Source: Candidatus Lernaella stagnicola
GTDB taxonomy: Bacteria; Lernaellota; Lernaellaia; Lernaellales; Lernaellaceae
Assembly: GCA_030765525.1 (NCBI GenBank)
Contig: JAVCCK010000020.1
Span: 113,286-177,285, forward strand
Length of the DNA stretch: 64,000 bases
Reading direction: 5' to 3'
The notes beneath the pieces are model-generated. The model did no database searches and was not told where the DNA came from. It worked only from the letters and a program-made list of their open reading frames with translations. Shown here piece after piece: positions 8,906 through 17,499 of this stretch (positions are counted from its first letter, which is position 1; every line of letters begins with the position of its first letter). Position numbers and translations under genes: made by a program.

Positions 8906-9397
8906 ATGCGTCGTTTCATCGTGTTGGTCGTGGCACTGCTCATGGCGGCGAACCTGGCTTGGGCCGTCGGCGAAAAAGCTCACGATTTTGCCATCAAGGA
9001 TACGCAGGGCAAAACCTATAGCCTGGCCGACCACCAAGGCAAGGTCATTGTCATGAGCTTTTGGATGACCTGGTGCGTGCCGTGCAAGCAGGAATTCCCG
9101 CACCTCAAGCGACTCTACGAAACGTATAAGGACCAAGGCTTGGAAGTCTGGTCGATCACGGCCGACTCGCCTTCCGACTTGCCCAAGGTGCGTTCGATCG
9201 CGCGGCGGTACAAGCTGACGCACCCGGTGCTGCTGGACTCTGACAGCCGGGTCAACGGCATGTTCAACAAGCGGGGCGACTACCCGCTGACCATCGTCAT
9301 CGATCAAGAAGGCAAAATCGCCTGGATGCACATCGGGTACAAGCCGGGCGAGGAAAAGCAACTGGAAGACCAAATCAAAAAGCTCCTGGGATTATAA
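8906..9397 (+). CDS. TlpA-like secreted thioredoxin-family protein
   Basis: A 163-residue protein. AAGGAG lies eight bases before ATG 8906, and a Sec signal peptide ending LAWA follows (residues 1-20). The mature part is a redoxin domain: DFAIKDTQGKTYSLAD, then SFWMTWCVPCKQEFP with the CVPC active site (Cys57/Cys60), and a cis-Pro strand DYPLTIVIDQ. The protein would act in the periplasm as a thiol-disulfide reductase of the TlpA/ResA type. Its TAA stop is directly followed by the ATG of the beta-barrel gene, so the pair is translationally close and probably functionally linked. The partner protein cannot be named. Confidence 0.85.
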   Translation: MRRFIVLVVALLMAANLAWAVGEKAHDFAIKDTQGKTYSLADHQGKVIVMSFWMTWCVPCKQEFPHLKRLYETYKDQGLEVWSITADSPSDLPKVRSIARRYKLTHPVLLDSDSRVNGMFNKRGDYPLTIVIDQEGKIAWMHIGYKPGEEKQLEDQIKKLLGL

Positions 9398-10972
9398 ATG
9401 CTGCGACGAATCATAACCGTCCTCGCTTTGCTGGCCCTCCCGGCCGGCGCCTGGGCCGTCGAGTGGAATACGCCGCTGACCGACTCGGTTTCCATCGTCG
9501 AAACCCTGCGCGTCAACTACGACATCACCAACGAAGACCAGGAGTTCTGGGCGATAGTCAACCGGCTCAACGTGGAGATCTGCAAAGGATCCTTCATTGC
9601 CGGGCTGCGCTACGACACCGAGGCTTACCTGCTCGACGAGGAATACTTCGTTCGCTACGTCCCCGAAAAGTTCTACGTGCAATATTACGAACGCCCGCTG
9701 CTGTTTCGCGTCGGCGATTCCTACGTGCGCTTCGGCCAAGGGCTGACGCTCAGCCTGCTCAAGCGGGATGAATTCGGTGAAGATACCACCGTCCAGGGCG
9801 CGTTATTCAAACTGGAGCACGAGTACTTCGAGTTCGAAACCCTGGTCGGGCCGGTCAACGTCGGCGACGACCGGCGCTTCGGCCCCGAACGGGCGCGGAC
9901 GGAAGAACCCGGATTCTTCGACGAACGCGACTTGATCTGGGGAGCGCGCATCATGGGCGGCGCGCCGGGCGTGTTTCGCGGCGGCTTCGCCTGGGTCGGC
10001 GGCAACCTGCGGGCCGAGCAAGAGGGCGACCTGGCCCAGTTCGACGAGGACGACGACATCAACCTCTACTCGCTGATGTTCGAGGCTCCGGTGATCGGCA
10101 GTTTCGGAGCGGCCGACGGCGAGTACGCCTGGTTGGAATACACCGACAATCGTGACCAGCGTCTCGGCGACATCGAATACGAGGGGCGCGGCGCGCATTT
10201 GGCCACCACGTGGTACCTCGGGCCGGTGACACTGCTGGCCGAGGGTACCGATTACTTCCGCTTCGACTATCCCTACAACGACCCGCCGAGCATGGAATAT
10301 CCGGAGGAATCCTTCGGCCACCTGCCGAATTACGACGACGCGATCGGCGCGCGCGGTCGCGTGGACTATACGATACCCGGCGCGGAGCTGGGCGTATTCG
10401 TCAACTACACGAACATCCAGACTCATGAGGGAATACCACTGGAACTGGCCGACCACTACAGCTCGGAATCCCCTTGGCTGGAATGGATCGAACACACGTA
10501 TGGCGGCTTCGACCGCACCTTCGGCAACGGCCTCTACCTCACCGGGAAGGGCGGGTACCGGGAAGCGCCGGAAGGGCGCTTCGTTCACGGCGACATCAAA
10601 GTCGACACGCCGATCATCAGCCCGCATTCGGTCAACGCCGAATGGCGCGTCAAACAGTTCCACAGCTTCGACGAAACTCAATTCGAGGATGCGCTAACCT
10701 GGTCGACGGCTCTGGGTTACGCGTGGGCGCCGTATGTGACGCTGACGGGTCTCTATGAATGGTCCGACGAGCCGGCGGTGCTCGAACTGGGCGCGCGGCC
10801 GGACGACGACGAAAATTTCTGGGCCGTCGAGTCAACAATTCAACCCGCCGACTGGACGCGCATCTCACTGGCCTACGGTCGTTACAAAGGCGGCTTGAAA
10901 TGCGCCGGCGGCGTCTGCCGACAAATACCCCCCTTCGAAGGATTCAAAAGCGAATTCGCCTTCTTCTTCTAA
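9398..10972 (+). CDS. Outer-membrane beta-barrel protein, DUF6029-like
   Basis: A 524-residue protein with a Sec signal peptide (residues 1-20, ending AWA). The rest is rich in alternating aromatic/polar strands, Tyr and Trp at strand ends, acidic loops, and ends in FAFFF, a terminal aromatic residue as expected for an outer-membrane barrel. The segment KCAGGVCRQIPPFEGFK near the C-terminus resembles the conserved end of DUF6029-type proteins; I recall this motif but could not check it. No enzyme motif is seen. It starts on the base after the TlpA-like gene's stop, and the two surface/periplasm proteins likely work together, for instance with the thioredoxin protein acting on the loop Cys pair. 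Function is unknown. Confidence 0.7.
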   Translation: MLRRIITVLALLALPAGAWAVEWNTPLTDSVSIVETLRVNYDITNEDQEFWAIVNRLNVEICKGSFIAGLRYDTEAYLLDEEYFVRYVPEKFYVQYYERPLLFRVGDSYVRFGQGLTLSLLKRDEFGEDTTVQGALFKLEHEYFEFETLVGPVNVGDDRRFGPERARTEEPGFFDERDLIWGARIMGGAPGVFRGGFAWVGGNLRAEQEGDLAQFDEDDDINLYSLMFEAPVIGSFGAADGEYAWLEYTDNRDQRLGDIEYEGRGAHLATTWYLGPVTLLAEGTDYFRFDYPYNDPPSMEYPEESFGHLPNYDDAIGARGRVDYTIPGAELGVFVNYTNIQTHEGIPLELADHYSSESPWLEWIEHTYGGFDRTFGNGLYLTGKGGYREAPEGRFVHGDIKVDTPIISPHSVNAEWRVKQFHSFDETQFEDALTWSTALGYAWAPYVTLTGLYEWSDEPAVLELGARPDDDENFWAVESTIQPADWTRISLAYGRYKGGLKCAGGVCRQIPPFEGFKSEFAFFF

Positions 10973-11047
10973 CCCCAGGCTGAGCCTGGACCCAAAACCG
11001 CATGCATCCGGCGACTATGTTGTCACCGCGACCGCTCCCGCTGGTCG
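10973..11047. repeat. 75-bp direct repeat, copy 1
   Basis: Begins with CCCCAGGCTGAGCCTGG immediately after the stop codon of the barrel protein and ends GGTCG. It matches copy 2 (11099-11173) at about 73 of 75 positions. The first part contains a perfect 7-bp inverted repeat, CCAGGCT-G-AGCCTGG, able to form a hairpin. Confidence 0.85.
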
Positions 11048-11098
11048 CTCTGCGCGCTTCACACAAAACCGTAGAAGCCGGGGAGGCTGTGCGGCGAG

Positions 11099-11173
11099 CC
11101 CCAGGCTGAGCCTGGACCCAAAACCGCGTGCATCCGGCGACTATGTTGTCACCGCGACCGCTCCCGCCGGTCG
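11099..11173. repeat. 75-bp direct repeat, copy 2
   Basis: Second copy, 126 bases downstream of the first, separated by an unrelated 51-base spacer. The two visible differences are A/G in CCGCRTGCA and T/C in CCCGCYGGTCG. It carries the same hairpin at its start. Confidence 0.85.
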
Positions 11174-11563
11174 TTGCAACAACATCGTCGATAGATGCTC
11201 TCCGTCCTAGCGCCGGGCCTTGCCCGGGCTTGCCGCCTCAAATTTTCTTACAGGCTATCGGATTTCTGAAGTATCGATGCGGCTATGGAAATTGGCACCG
11301 TGTGCCGAAATATGTGAAATCACTTTTTTTATCAATGGTTACGTGGAGCGGAGGGTTTTGGCACTGCCTTTGCTCTATTCACAGGCAGACGGTGTTGCTG
11401 TTTTTCATAGTGAAGCGAAAATTTTTTGCAGCAAGGCCAATCTCCTCTCCTGCGGCGTCGTGTCAATGCCCCCAACACGACGCCGCCATTCCTTTAAGCG
11501 CAATGCTTACCGAAAAACGACGGGCTACATTTCCTAAACCGGGCGGTTCTTGTTGGAGGGCGA
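11174..11563. other. Gene-free region, no recognised feature
   Basis: This 390-base stretch has no convincing gene on either strand. Open frames crossing it (for example 11220-11537 plus) are rich in Cys and Arg, lack domain signals and lie in DNA visibly more AT-rich than the flanks. A short palindrome GGCAC-CGT-GTGCC sits near 11297. No tRNA, promoter or repeat beyond the two copies upstream was found. Confidence 0.5.
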
Positions 11564-13942
11564 TTAGTCGTAATCGCGTTCGGGGAGGTAGATGTCCCGC
11601 GCCCGGCTGGTACCGTCGGAGCGGCTGATCATGCCTTCTTCTTCCATCCGCTCGACGATGCGCGCGGCACGGTTGTAGCCGATCTTCAGCTTCCGTTGGA
11701 TGTAGCTGACCGAAGCCTTTCGGTCCCGCGCGACGATGGCCACGGCTTGATCGAAGAGTTGGTTTTCCAGGTCGTCGGCGCCGTCGTCGACGAGTTGCAG
11801 GTCTTCGACTGAGGCGTCGTTGAGGTCCGTGCCTGACGAGGTGCGAATTTCCACATAAGGTGGCGGCGCGTGGTTTTCCTTGAGGTAGCGAACGATGCCA
11901 TGCACTTCCTCATCGGCGACGAATGGCGCGTGAAAGCGTTCGATGCACGCCGCGCCCGGCGGCAGGAAAAGGCCGTCGCCCATACCGAGCAGGTTATTGG
12001 CGCCGGATTCGTCGAGGATGGTGCGGCTGTCGATCCGGCTGCGAACCTGGAAGGCGATCCGGCTGGGAAAGTTGGCCTTGATGATGCCGGTAATGACGTC
12101 GACGCTGGGTCGCTGGGTGGCGAGAATCAGGTGAATGCCGGCGGCGCGGGCCATTTGCGCCAGGCGGGCGATGGATTCCTCGACTTCTTTGGCGGCGATC
12201 ATCATCAGGTCGGCAAGCTCGTCGATGATCAGCACGATGTAGGGCAGCTTTTCGGGGAGCGGCTCCTCGTCGCCGGTCAATTTGCCCTTGCGCGGCTTTC
12301 TTTGCAGCTTGGCGACTTTCGCGTTGTAACCGTCGATCGTGCGCACGCGTTGTTCGGCCAGTTTGCGGTAGCGGTCTTCCATTTCCGTCACCGCCCAACG
12401 CAGCAACAGGGCGGCTTTCTTCGGCTCGATTATCACCGGGTGCAGCATGTGAGGCGTGTCGGTGTACATCGACAATTCGAGTTGCTTCGGGTCGACCATC
12501 AACAAGCGAACATCTTCAGGCGTGGATTTGTGGATCAAGGACATGATGATGCAATTGAGGAACACGCTTTTGCCGCTGCCGGTCGTTCCGGCCACGAGCA
12601 GGTGGGGCATCTTCGCGAGGTTCTGCACCATCGGTCGCCCGGTGCTGTCTTTGCCGAAGGCCACCGTTAGCGGGTGGACGGCCTCGTTGAATTCTTTGCT
12701 TTCGAGGATTTCGCGCAGGTAGACGATTTCGCGGCGCAGACTCGGAACTTCGATGCCGACCGCGCCCTTGCCGGGAATCGGCGCGATAATCCGGATTTTC
12801 TCGGCCTGTAGGGCCATCGCCAGGTCGTCTTCGAGGTTCGCGATTTTCGAGACCTTGATGCCCGGGTCGGGTTCGTACTCGAACATCGTGATCACCGGGC
12901 CGGGGTGAATTTCCACAACCTTGCCGGTGACGCCGAAGGTGGCGAGTTTGCTTTCCAGGGCGACGGATTGGGCGATGAGCGCCTCGCGGTCGAGGTCTTT
13001 ATCCACTTCAGGTTCATTTTGCAGGAGGCGCAGCGGCGGCGGTTCATATTGGCCGGCCAGCTTCGTGAAGGAGATTTGCTGGGCCGAGACGGTTTCGCCC
13101 TTGCTGTGAATCGTGATCTGTTCCGCTTCCTTGCGTTTCGGCTTGGGCATGGGTTCCGGACGCTTCGGCGGCGGGGGCGGCACGGCGGTGTCTTCCCGAT
13201 CCAGACGCGTGGAGCGCACGGGCGGATCAGTCTTGCGGAGCGAGGTCTTGGACTCCCTGGCCATCGGTTCCAGCGGTGCCTCACCGCCGCCACGGATGAT
13301 CGGACCGGTTTTGGTGGTCGTGGCGCGTTCGACTTGGTCGTGTTTTTCCATGCGTTCGCGCGCCGTGCGGCGAACGGTCCACCACTCACGAAGCGAGCCG
13401 GCGATGCTTTTGGCGGTTTTGTTGATCCAACCGAACGTCGTCACAAATGAAAAGTTGACGCCGAGAATCAGGGCGACGACCAACAAGGCGAAGGCGACAA
13501 TCGCCCCGCCGACCGTGCCCAGCATGAAGTGCAATTGCGTGGCCAGCGCCAAGCCGACCGCGCCGCCGCCGCGGGCTTCGAAAAAGAGCGCCAAAATCGT
13601 CGCCAGGGAAACAAGCAGCAGCAAGTAGCCGACGATTTGCCCGAAAGCCATCTTGAAAGAGTGTTTGCGGTACAGCAGCAAGCCGATGATCGCCAGAATC
13701 AAGGGCAACAGAACGCTGGCGAAGCCGCCGAATTGAATGAGCAGGTCGGAGGTGTAGGAGCCGAAGCGGCCGATGATGTTTTGCGGCTCGATCGAGGGGA
13801 TCGGCTTGGAATTGAACGACGCATCGCGCATGACGTGGGAAAGCAAGGATAGGAATATCAGCGCCGCCAGGATAATCAGCAGCACACCGGCGATTTCCAC
13901 GGTCTTGCCGGGCCGCGCGGGGGTCGTTTGTTTTTTCGCCAC
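11564..13942 (-). CDS. ftsK: DNA translocase FtsK/SpoIIIE
   Basis: A 792-residue protein with four N-terminal membrane helices (about 15-170), a Pro/Arg-rich linker (about 190-290), the FtsK alpha/beta motor and a C-terminal winged-helix gamma domain (about 725-785) ending RARDIYLPERDYD. The motor carries Walker A GTTGSGKS (about residue 450) and Walker B IVLIIDELADL. It is a septum-anchored hexameric motor that pumps chromosome termini apart at division. The linker is short compared with E. coli FtsK but typical of SpoIIIE-sized proteins. It starts seven bases after the RNase J stop and is the last gene of the minus-strand run beginning at 17470. Confidence 0.96.
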   Translation of the reverse strand: MAKKQTTPARPGKTVEIAGVLLIILAALIFLSLLSHVMRDASFNSKPIPSIEPQNIIGRFGSYTSDLLIQFGGFASVLLPLILAIIGLLLYRKHSFKMAFGQIVGYLLLLVSLATILALFFEARGGGAVGLALATQLHFMLGTVGGAIVAFALLVVALILGVNFSFVTTFGWINKTAKSIAGSLREWWTVRRTARERMEKHDQVERATTTKTGPIIRGGGEAPLEPMARESKTSLRKTDPPVRSTRLDREDTAVPPPPPKRPEPMPKPKRKEAEQITIHSKGETVSAQQISFTKLAGQYEPPPLRLLQNEPEVDKDLDREALIAQSVALESKLATFGVTGKVVEIHPGPVITMFEYEPDPGIKVSKIANLEDDLAMALQAEKIRIIAPIPGKGAVGIEVPSLRREIVYLREILESKEFNEAVHPLTVAFGKDSTGRPMVQNLAKMPHLLVAGTTGSGKSVFLNCIIMSLIHKSTPEDVRLLMVDPKQLELSMYTDTPHMLHPVIIEPKKAALLLRWAVTEMEDRYRKLAEQRVRTIDGYNAKVAKLQRKPRKGKLTGDEEPLPEKLPYIVLIIDELADLMMIAAKEVEESIARLAQMARAAGIHLILATQRPSVDVITGIIKANFPSRIAFQVRSRIDSRTILDESGANNLLGMGDGLFLPPGAACIERFHAPFVADEEVHGIVRYLKENHAPPPYVEIRTSSGTDLNDASVEDLQLVDDGADDLENQLFDQAVAIVARDRKASVSYIQRKLKIGYNRAARIVERMEEEGMISRSDGTSRARDIYLPERDYD

Positions 13943-13949
13943 CGGGGTT

Positions 13950-15626
13950 TCAGACCTCCATCAACACGGGTATGACGATGGGTCGACGACCGATACGCTT
14001 GCTGAACAAGCGGCGCACAACGCGCACAACTTCCACGCGCATGGCTTGTTCGTCAAAACCATTTTCGGATTTCATTTCTCTGATTGTTTGTAACACAACT
14101 TCCTTGGCTTCGTCCCACAGATCCCGATATTCCGGTTCGTACACCAAGCCCTTGCTTTTGAAGTAGGGGCCGGAAACGACCACGCCGTCGCGGTGGGCCA
14201 GGGCGCACGTGATCGTTCCGTCTTCGCTGAGAATGCGGCGGTCCGTAAGGACGATATTGCCCACATCGCCGACGCCGTGCCCGTCGACGTATATCCGGCC
14301 GGACGGTACTAAGCCGTAATCCCACGCTTTGTTGTCGGCGAGCGCCAGGACTTTGCCGTCTTCCAATACGTGAACATTTTCGCGGGATACGCCCATGCTT
14401 TCGGCCAGCTTGGCGTGCTGCACGAGATGCCGGTATTCCCCGTGGATCGGTACGAAATGTTCCGGCCGCACCAGTCGCAGCAGCACTTTGAGTTCTTCGC
14501 GGTGCGCGTGCCCGCTCGTATGGATGTTGCTGATGGTTTCGTAGATGACCTCGGCGCCTTTGCGGTATAGCTCGTTGATGATGTTGGTTACCGCCCGTTC
14601 GTTGCCGGGAATGATCTTCGAGGAAAGAATGACCGTGTCGCCGTCGTAGATGCTGATGTGCTTGTGGTTGTCATCGGCGATGCGCGACAAAACACTCATG
14701 GGTTCGCCTTGGCTGCCGGTGCACAAAATGACGACCTTGTCGCGTTCGGCGTTTTCCAGCATGCCGATATCCAGCAGTTGGCTCTCATCGACGTGAAACG
14801 CGCCGAGTTCGCGGGCGATTCGTACCGACGAGATGATACTGCGGCCGTTCAATACGACTTTCCGCTGGAAGCGCTCGGCGATTTCGAAAATCTGGTGGAT
14901 GCGTTGAAGGTTGCTGGCAAAGAGCGTGACGAGAATACGCCCTTGGCAATGGTGAAAAATGTTCTCCAGTTCCAGCGCGATGTCGCGCTCGCTGACGGTG
15001 TAGCCGTCCTGCTCGACGTTCGTCGAATCGGAAAGAAAACACAGCACGCCCTCTTTACCCAGTTCGGCGAAGCGGGTCAGGTCAGTCATCTCACCGTTGA
15101 AAGGCGTGAAATCGAGCTTGAAATCGCCGCTGTGCACGATCACGCCTTGGGGCGTGCGGATCGACAGCGCGAACCCGCCGATGATCGAATGGCTGACTTG
15201 GATGAATTCCACCTCGAAGGGGCCGAAACCTCGCACATCCCCGGCTTCGACGACCTCGATGCTCAGCTCGTTATCGCCGTTGAGCTTCTTCAACTGCCCG
15301 AGCTGGTTTCCCAAGAAGGCGAGGGTCATTCTGGAGCCGACGATCAGCGGGTTGTGCTCACGCAGCAAAAAGGACACGGCGCCGATGTGGTCCTCATGGC
15401 CGTGGGTGAGAATCAGGCCGATAATGTCGTCGGAACGGTCTTCTAGAAAGGTGAAGTCGGGGATCACGATATCCACGCCCAACATGAAGTCTTCCGGAAA
15501 CATCAGGCCGCAGTCGATCAGCAGAAGCTGACCCTGGTATTCCAACGCGAGGCAGTTGAGACCGATTTCACCAAGGCCGCCCAGGGGAATGATCTTGACG
15601 GCGTTGGGGTCATTCATCGGTGTCAT
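13950..15626 (-). CDS. rnj: Ribonuclease J
   Basis: A 558-residue metallo-beta-lactamase/beta-CASP nuclease. The zinc motif THGHEDHIGA is at about residues 74-83, the second metal-site region SHSIIGGFAL near 166, the beta-CASP region follows, with SGHAHREEL in the C-terminal part of the core and a C-terminal domain after about residue 450. RNase J is an endo- and 5'-3' exoribonuclease acting in mRNA decay and rRNA maturation. ATG 15626 or 15617 is possible; both overlap the end of the plsC-like gene, the latter by ATGAATGA, indicating coupled translation. Presence of RNase J in a diderm genome is common outside Gammaproteobacteria. Confidence 0.95.
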   Translation of the reverse strand: MTPMNDPNAVKIIPLGGLGEIGLNCLALEYQGQLLLIDCGLMFPEDFMLGVDIVIPDFTFLEDRSDDIIGLILTHGHEDHIGAVSFLLREHNPLIVGSRMTLAFLGNQLGQLKKLNGDNELSIEVVEAGDVRGFGPFEVEFIQVSHSIIGGFALSIRTPQGVIVHSGDFKLDFTPFNGEMTDLTRFAELGKEGVLCFLSDSTNVEQDGYTVSERDIALELENIFHHCQGRILVTLFASNLQRIHQIFEIAERFQRKVVLNGRSIISSVRIARELGAFHVDESQLLDIGMLENAERDKVVILCTGSQGEPMSVLSRIADDNHKHISIYDGDTVILSSKIIPGNERAVTNIINELYRKGAEVIYETISNIHTSGHAHREELKVLLRLVRPEHFVPIHGEYRHLVQHAKLAESMGVSRENVHVLEDGKVLALADNKAWDYGLVPSGRIYVDGHGVGDVGNIVLTDRRILSEDGTITCALAHRDGVVVSGPYFKSKGLVYEPEYRDLWDEAKEVVLQTIREMKSENGFDEQAMRVEVVRVVRRLFSKRIGRRPIVIPVLMEV

Positions 15627-16383
15627 GGTTCAACAATTCCTCCACGGCCTGTCGTGCTGCCGCCAAAAAGCGGTTTCGATCTTCGTACGACGCCCCTTCG
15701 GTGGCGATCGGCTTGCCGATCCGAATCGTGATCGTTCCGGGGCGAACGCCAAAATCGCCGATGCCGTGTAGTCTCGACGAACCCGAGATCGCTACCGGCA
15801 CCAAGGGCACGTGCAATTGGGTCGCAATGACGAAGGCGCCTTTTTTCCACTCGCCCAATCGCCCGTCCGGCGCGCGCCCGCCGCCGGGGAAAATCAGAAT
15901 GCTTTTGCCGTCGTCTGTTTTGCGGGCGATGGCGTCCAAGCTCTGGCGATGTGTCGCCCTCTTCCGGTGATCAATGAACACGTGGTCCAAAGTGTAGAGA
16001 GAAATGCCGAAAATTGGAATCCAGACCAGCGTTTTCATGGCCAAAAAGCGCACGACCACCGGAAAATCCGTGATGATGGCCATCACGTCCAGGTAACTCG
16101 TGTGGTTGGCAACAAAAATATACGACCGGTTTGGCTCGATGTTCTCGCGGCCCTCTACCCTCACGTGGACGCCAAGCATGTATTTCCAAATCGAAAACCA
16201 CGCGCCGCCGAAAACACGGTTAACCCAATCCCGGCGGCGGTCGAAGGGCGCGCAAACCAGCACACCCGAATACAGCACCACCGCTGAGACAAAAATGATC
16301 GGCAACGCCAGAATAAGGCGCAAATGGCGCATCCAGGGCCCTCCGCCCAAACCAAGTTGGATTTTTCTAACCTTAATGGGCAA
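15610..16383 (-). CDS. plsC: 1-acyl-sn-glycerol-3-phosphate acyltransferase (PlsC family)
   Basis: A 257-residue protein with one N-terminal hydrophobic segment (about 24-45) and the acyltransferase motifs in order: VANHTSYLDV (motif I, His94 and Asp99), then an arginine-containing block (KRATHRQ), and FPGGGRAPDGRLGEWKKG, which corresponds to the FPEGTR motif with Glu replaced by Gly. It would acylate lysophosphatidate at the inner membrane in phospholipid synthesis. ATG 16383 is the first start; ATG 16332 would begin just before the membrane helix and is a fair alternative. The Glu-to-Gly change at motif III is worth noting, though the Gly-Gly-Gly-Arg form occurs in some family branches. Confidence 0.88.
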   Translation of the reverse strand: MPIKVRKIQLGLGGGPWMRHLRLILALPIIFVSAVVLYSGVLVCAPFDRRRDWVNRVFGGAWFSIWKYMLGVHVRVEGRENIEPNRSYIFVANHTSYLDVMAIITDFPVVVRFLAMKTLVWIPIFGISLYTLDHVFIDHRKRATHRQSLDAIARKTDDGKSILIFPGGGRAPDGRLGEWKKGAFVIATQLHVPLVPVAISGSSRLHGIGDFGVRPGTITIRIGKPIATEGASYEDRNRFLAAARQAVEELLNHDTDE

Positions 16384-16417
16384 GGCCGGTCAAATTAAAA
16401 CCCTCACACGCGCGATA

Positions 16418-17470
16418 TCACGGCGCACCAAGCAGCTTGCCGAGAGGCTCGGTAAGTTCCTCGGCAAGAACCGCGTGACCGTGCGACGAAAAATGTACGT
16501 CATCGAGAAACAGTTGTTTATCTTCACTTTTTCCCCGCACGAACGCCGGCATGGGGTCGAGGAACACTACTCCGCGCGTCGCTGCGGCGTCCCGCGTCAG
16601 ACCGCGCAGACGCCGATTGAAGCGCTCGGAGGCTCCCAGGGGTAATGCGGGGTTGGCTCGGCGATCCAGGCGGGCCTGCACGCCGGGGCGGGTCAGGTGA
16701 TAGACGAGCACCAGCTTTGCGCCGGCATGTTGAACCTGGTCGACAACCGCGTGTAGATCCGCGCGAAACGACGTTTCAACCCAGCCGCCGGGTACGCCGC
16801 TATCGGCGACAAGGTGCGCGAGGGGCGCGTCGCTATCGAGTGCGAAGCCGCCCTTGAGTAATCGGCGAAGCAAGCGGTAGACCGCCGAGTGACGCAGCGC
16901 TAGTTGCACCCGATTGGCGGCGCGGCCGCCTTCGATTTTCCGGCGGATGTCTTCCACTTCCGGACGGCCGTTGAACAGCACGTAAAGGACGATGACGTCC
17001 GGCTTCAGTGGTAATAACGTCTTTGCCAGCAAAACGCGGTGGGCGAATATGTTGGTGCCCGGCACGCCGGCGTTGAGGACTTCGACGCGGGGAGCCTTGG
17101 CATGCAGCGATTTCTCGAGACGGCGGGCGTAGGTTTCCGGCTCCGGCACCATGACGCCGAAGGTCGTCGAGTCGCCGACGCAGATGACGCGAAACACGCC
17201 TTCGGGCTTGGTGTCGGAGAATTCCGGCCCGCGGAAGCCGGCGTGGTTCGTCGGGTCCTCAGGTATCGGCGCGTTGCCGAAAGGGACTCGAACTCCCGGC
17301 AGCAGTTCGTAGGCGGCATCGTAGACATCGGTGAATACGCGCTCGGAAGGGCGCTTGTAGAGACCGGTCGCGGCCACGACGATTTCCAACGCCAGCCACG
17401 CCGCCGCGAGGGCGACGAGCGAATACACCAATCGGCGGGTGCGCGAAAAACGTCGTCGGTTAGCTGACAT
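16418..17470 (-). CDS. Membrane-anchored SGNH/GDSL hydrolase-like protein
   Basis: A 350-residue protein. The open frame extends upstream to 17818, but that part is antisense to the divergent gene and lacks protein character; ATG 17470 is followed by Arg-rich residues and a hydrophobic anchor (about 13-33). Block I appears as VICVGDSTTFGV, and block V as LDDVHFSSHGH, giving Ser, Asp and His of an SGNH catalytic site. The middle includes a strand-helix region LNAGVPGTN. It is probably a periplasm-facing O-acyl/O-acetyl hydrolase or transferase acting on glycans or lipids. It heads the minus-strand run with plsC, rnj and ftsK and is divergent from a second SGNH-like gene 30 bases away. Confidence 0.8.
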   Translation of the reverse strand: MSANRRRFSRTRRLVYSLVALAAAWLALEIVVAATGLYKRPSERVFTDVYDAAYELLPGVRVPFGNAPIPEDPTNHAGFRGPEFSDTKPEGVFRVICVGDSTTFGVMVPEPETYARRLEKSLHAKAPRVEVLNAGVPGTNIFAHRVLLAKTLLPLKPDVIVLYVLFNGRPEVEDIRRKIEGGRAANRVQLALRHSAVYRLLRRLLKGGFALDSDAPLAHLVADSGVPGGWVETSFRADLHAVVDQVQHAGAKLVLVYHLTRPGVQARLDRRANPALPLGASERFNRRLRGLTRDAAATRGVVFLDPMPAFVRGKSEDKQLFLDDVHFSSHGHAVLAEELTEPLGKLLGAP

Positions 17471-17499
17471 AGCGGCGGTTATGCTACCATCGAAAGAGC

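Noticed and set aside
11128..11628. Plus-strand frames in the gene-free region
   Set aside because: They cross the direct repeat and run into ftsK antisense; no start signal or domain, and amino-acid make-up is random-looking.
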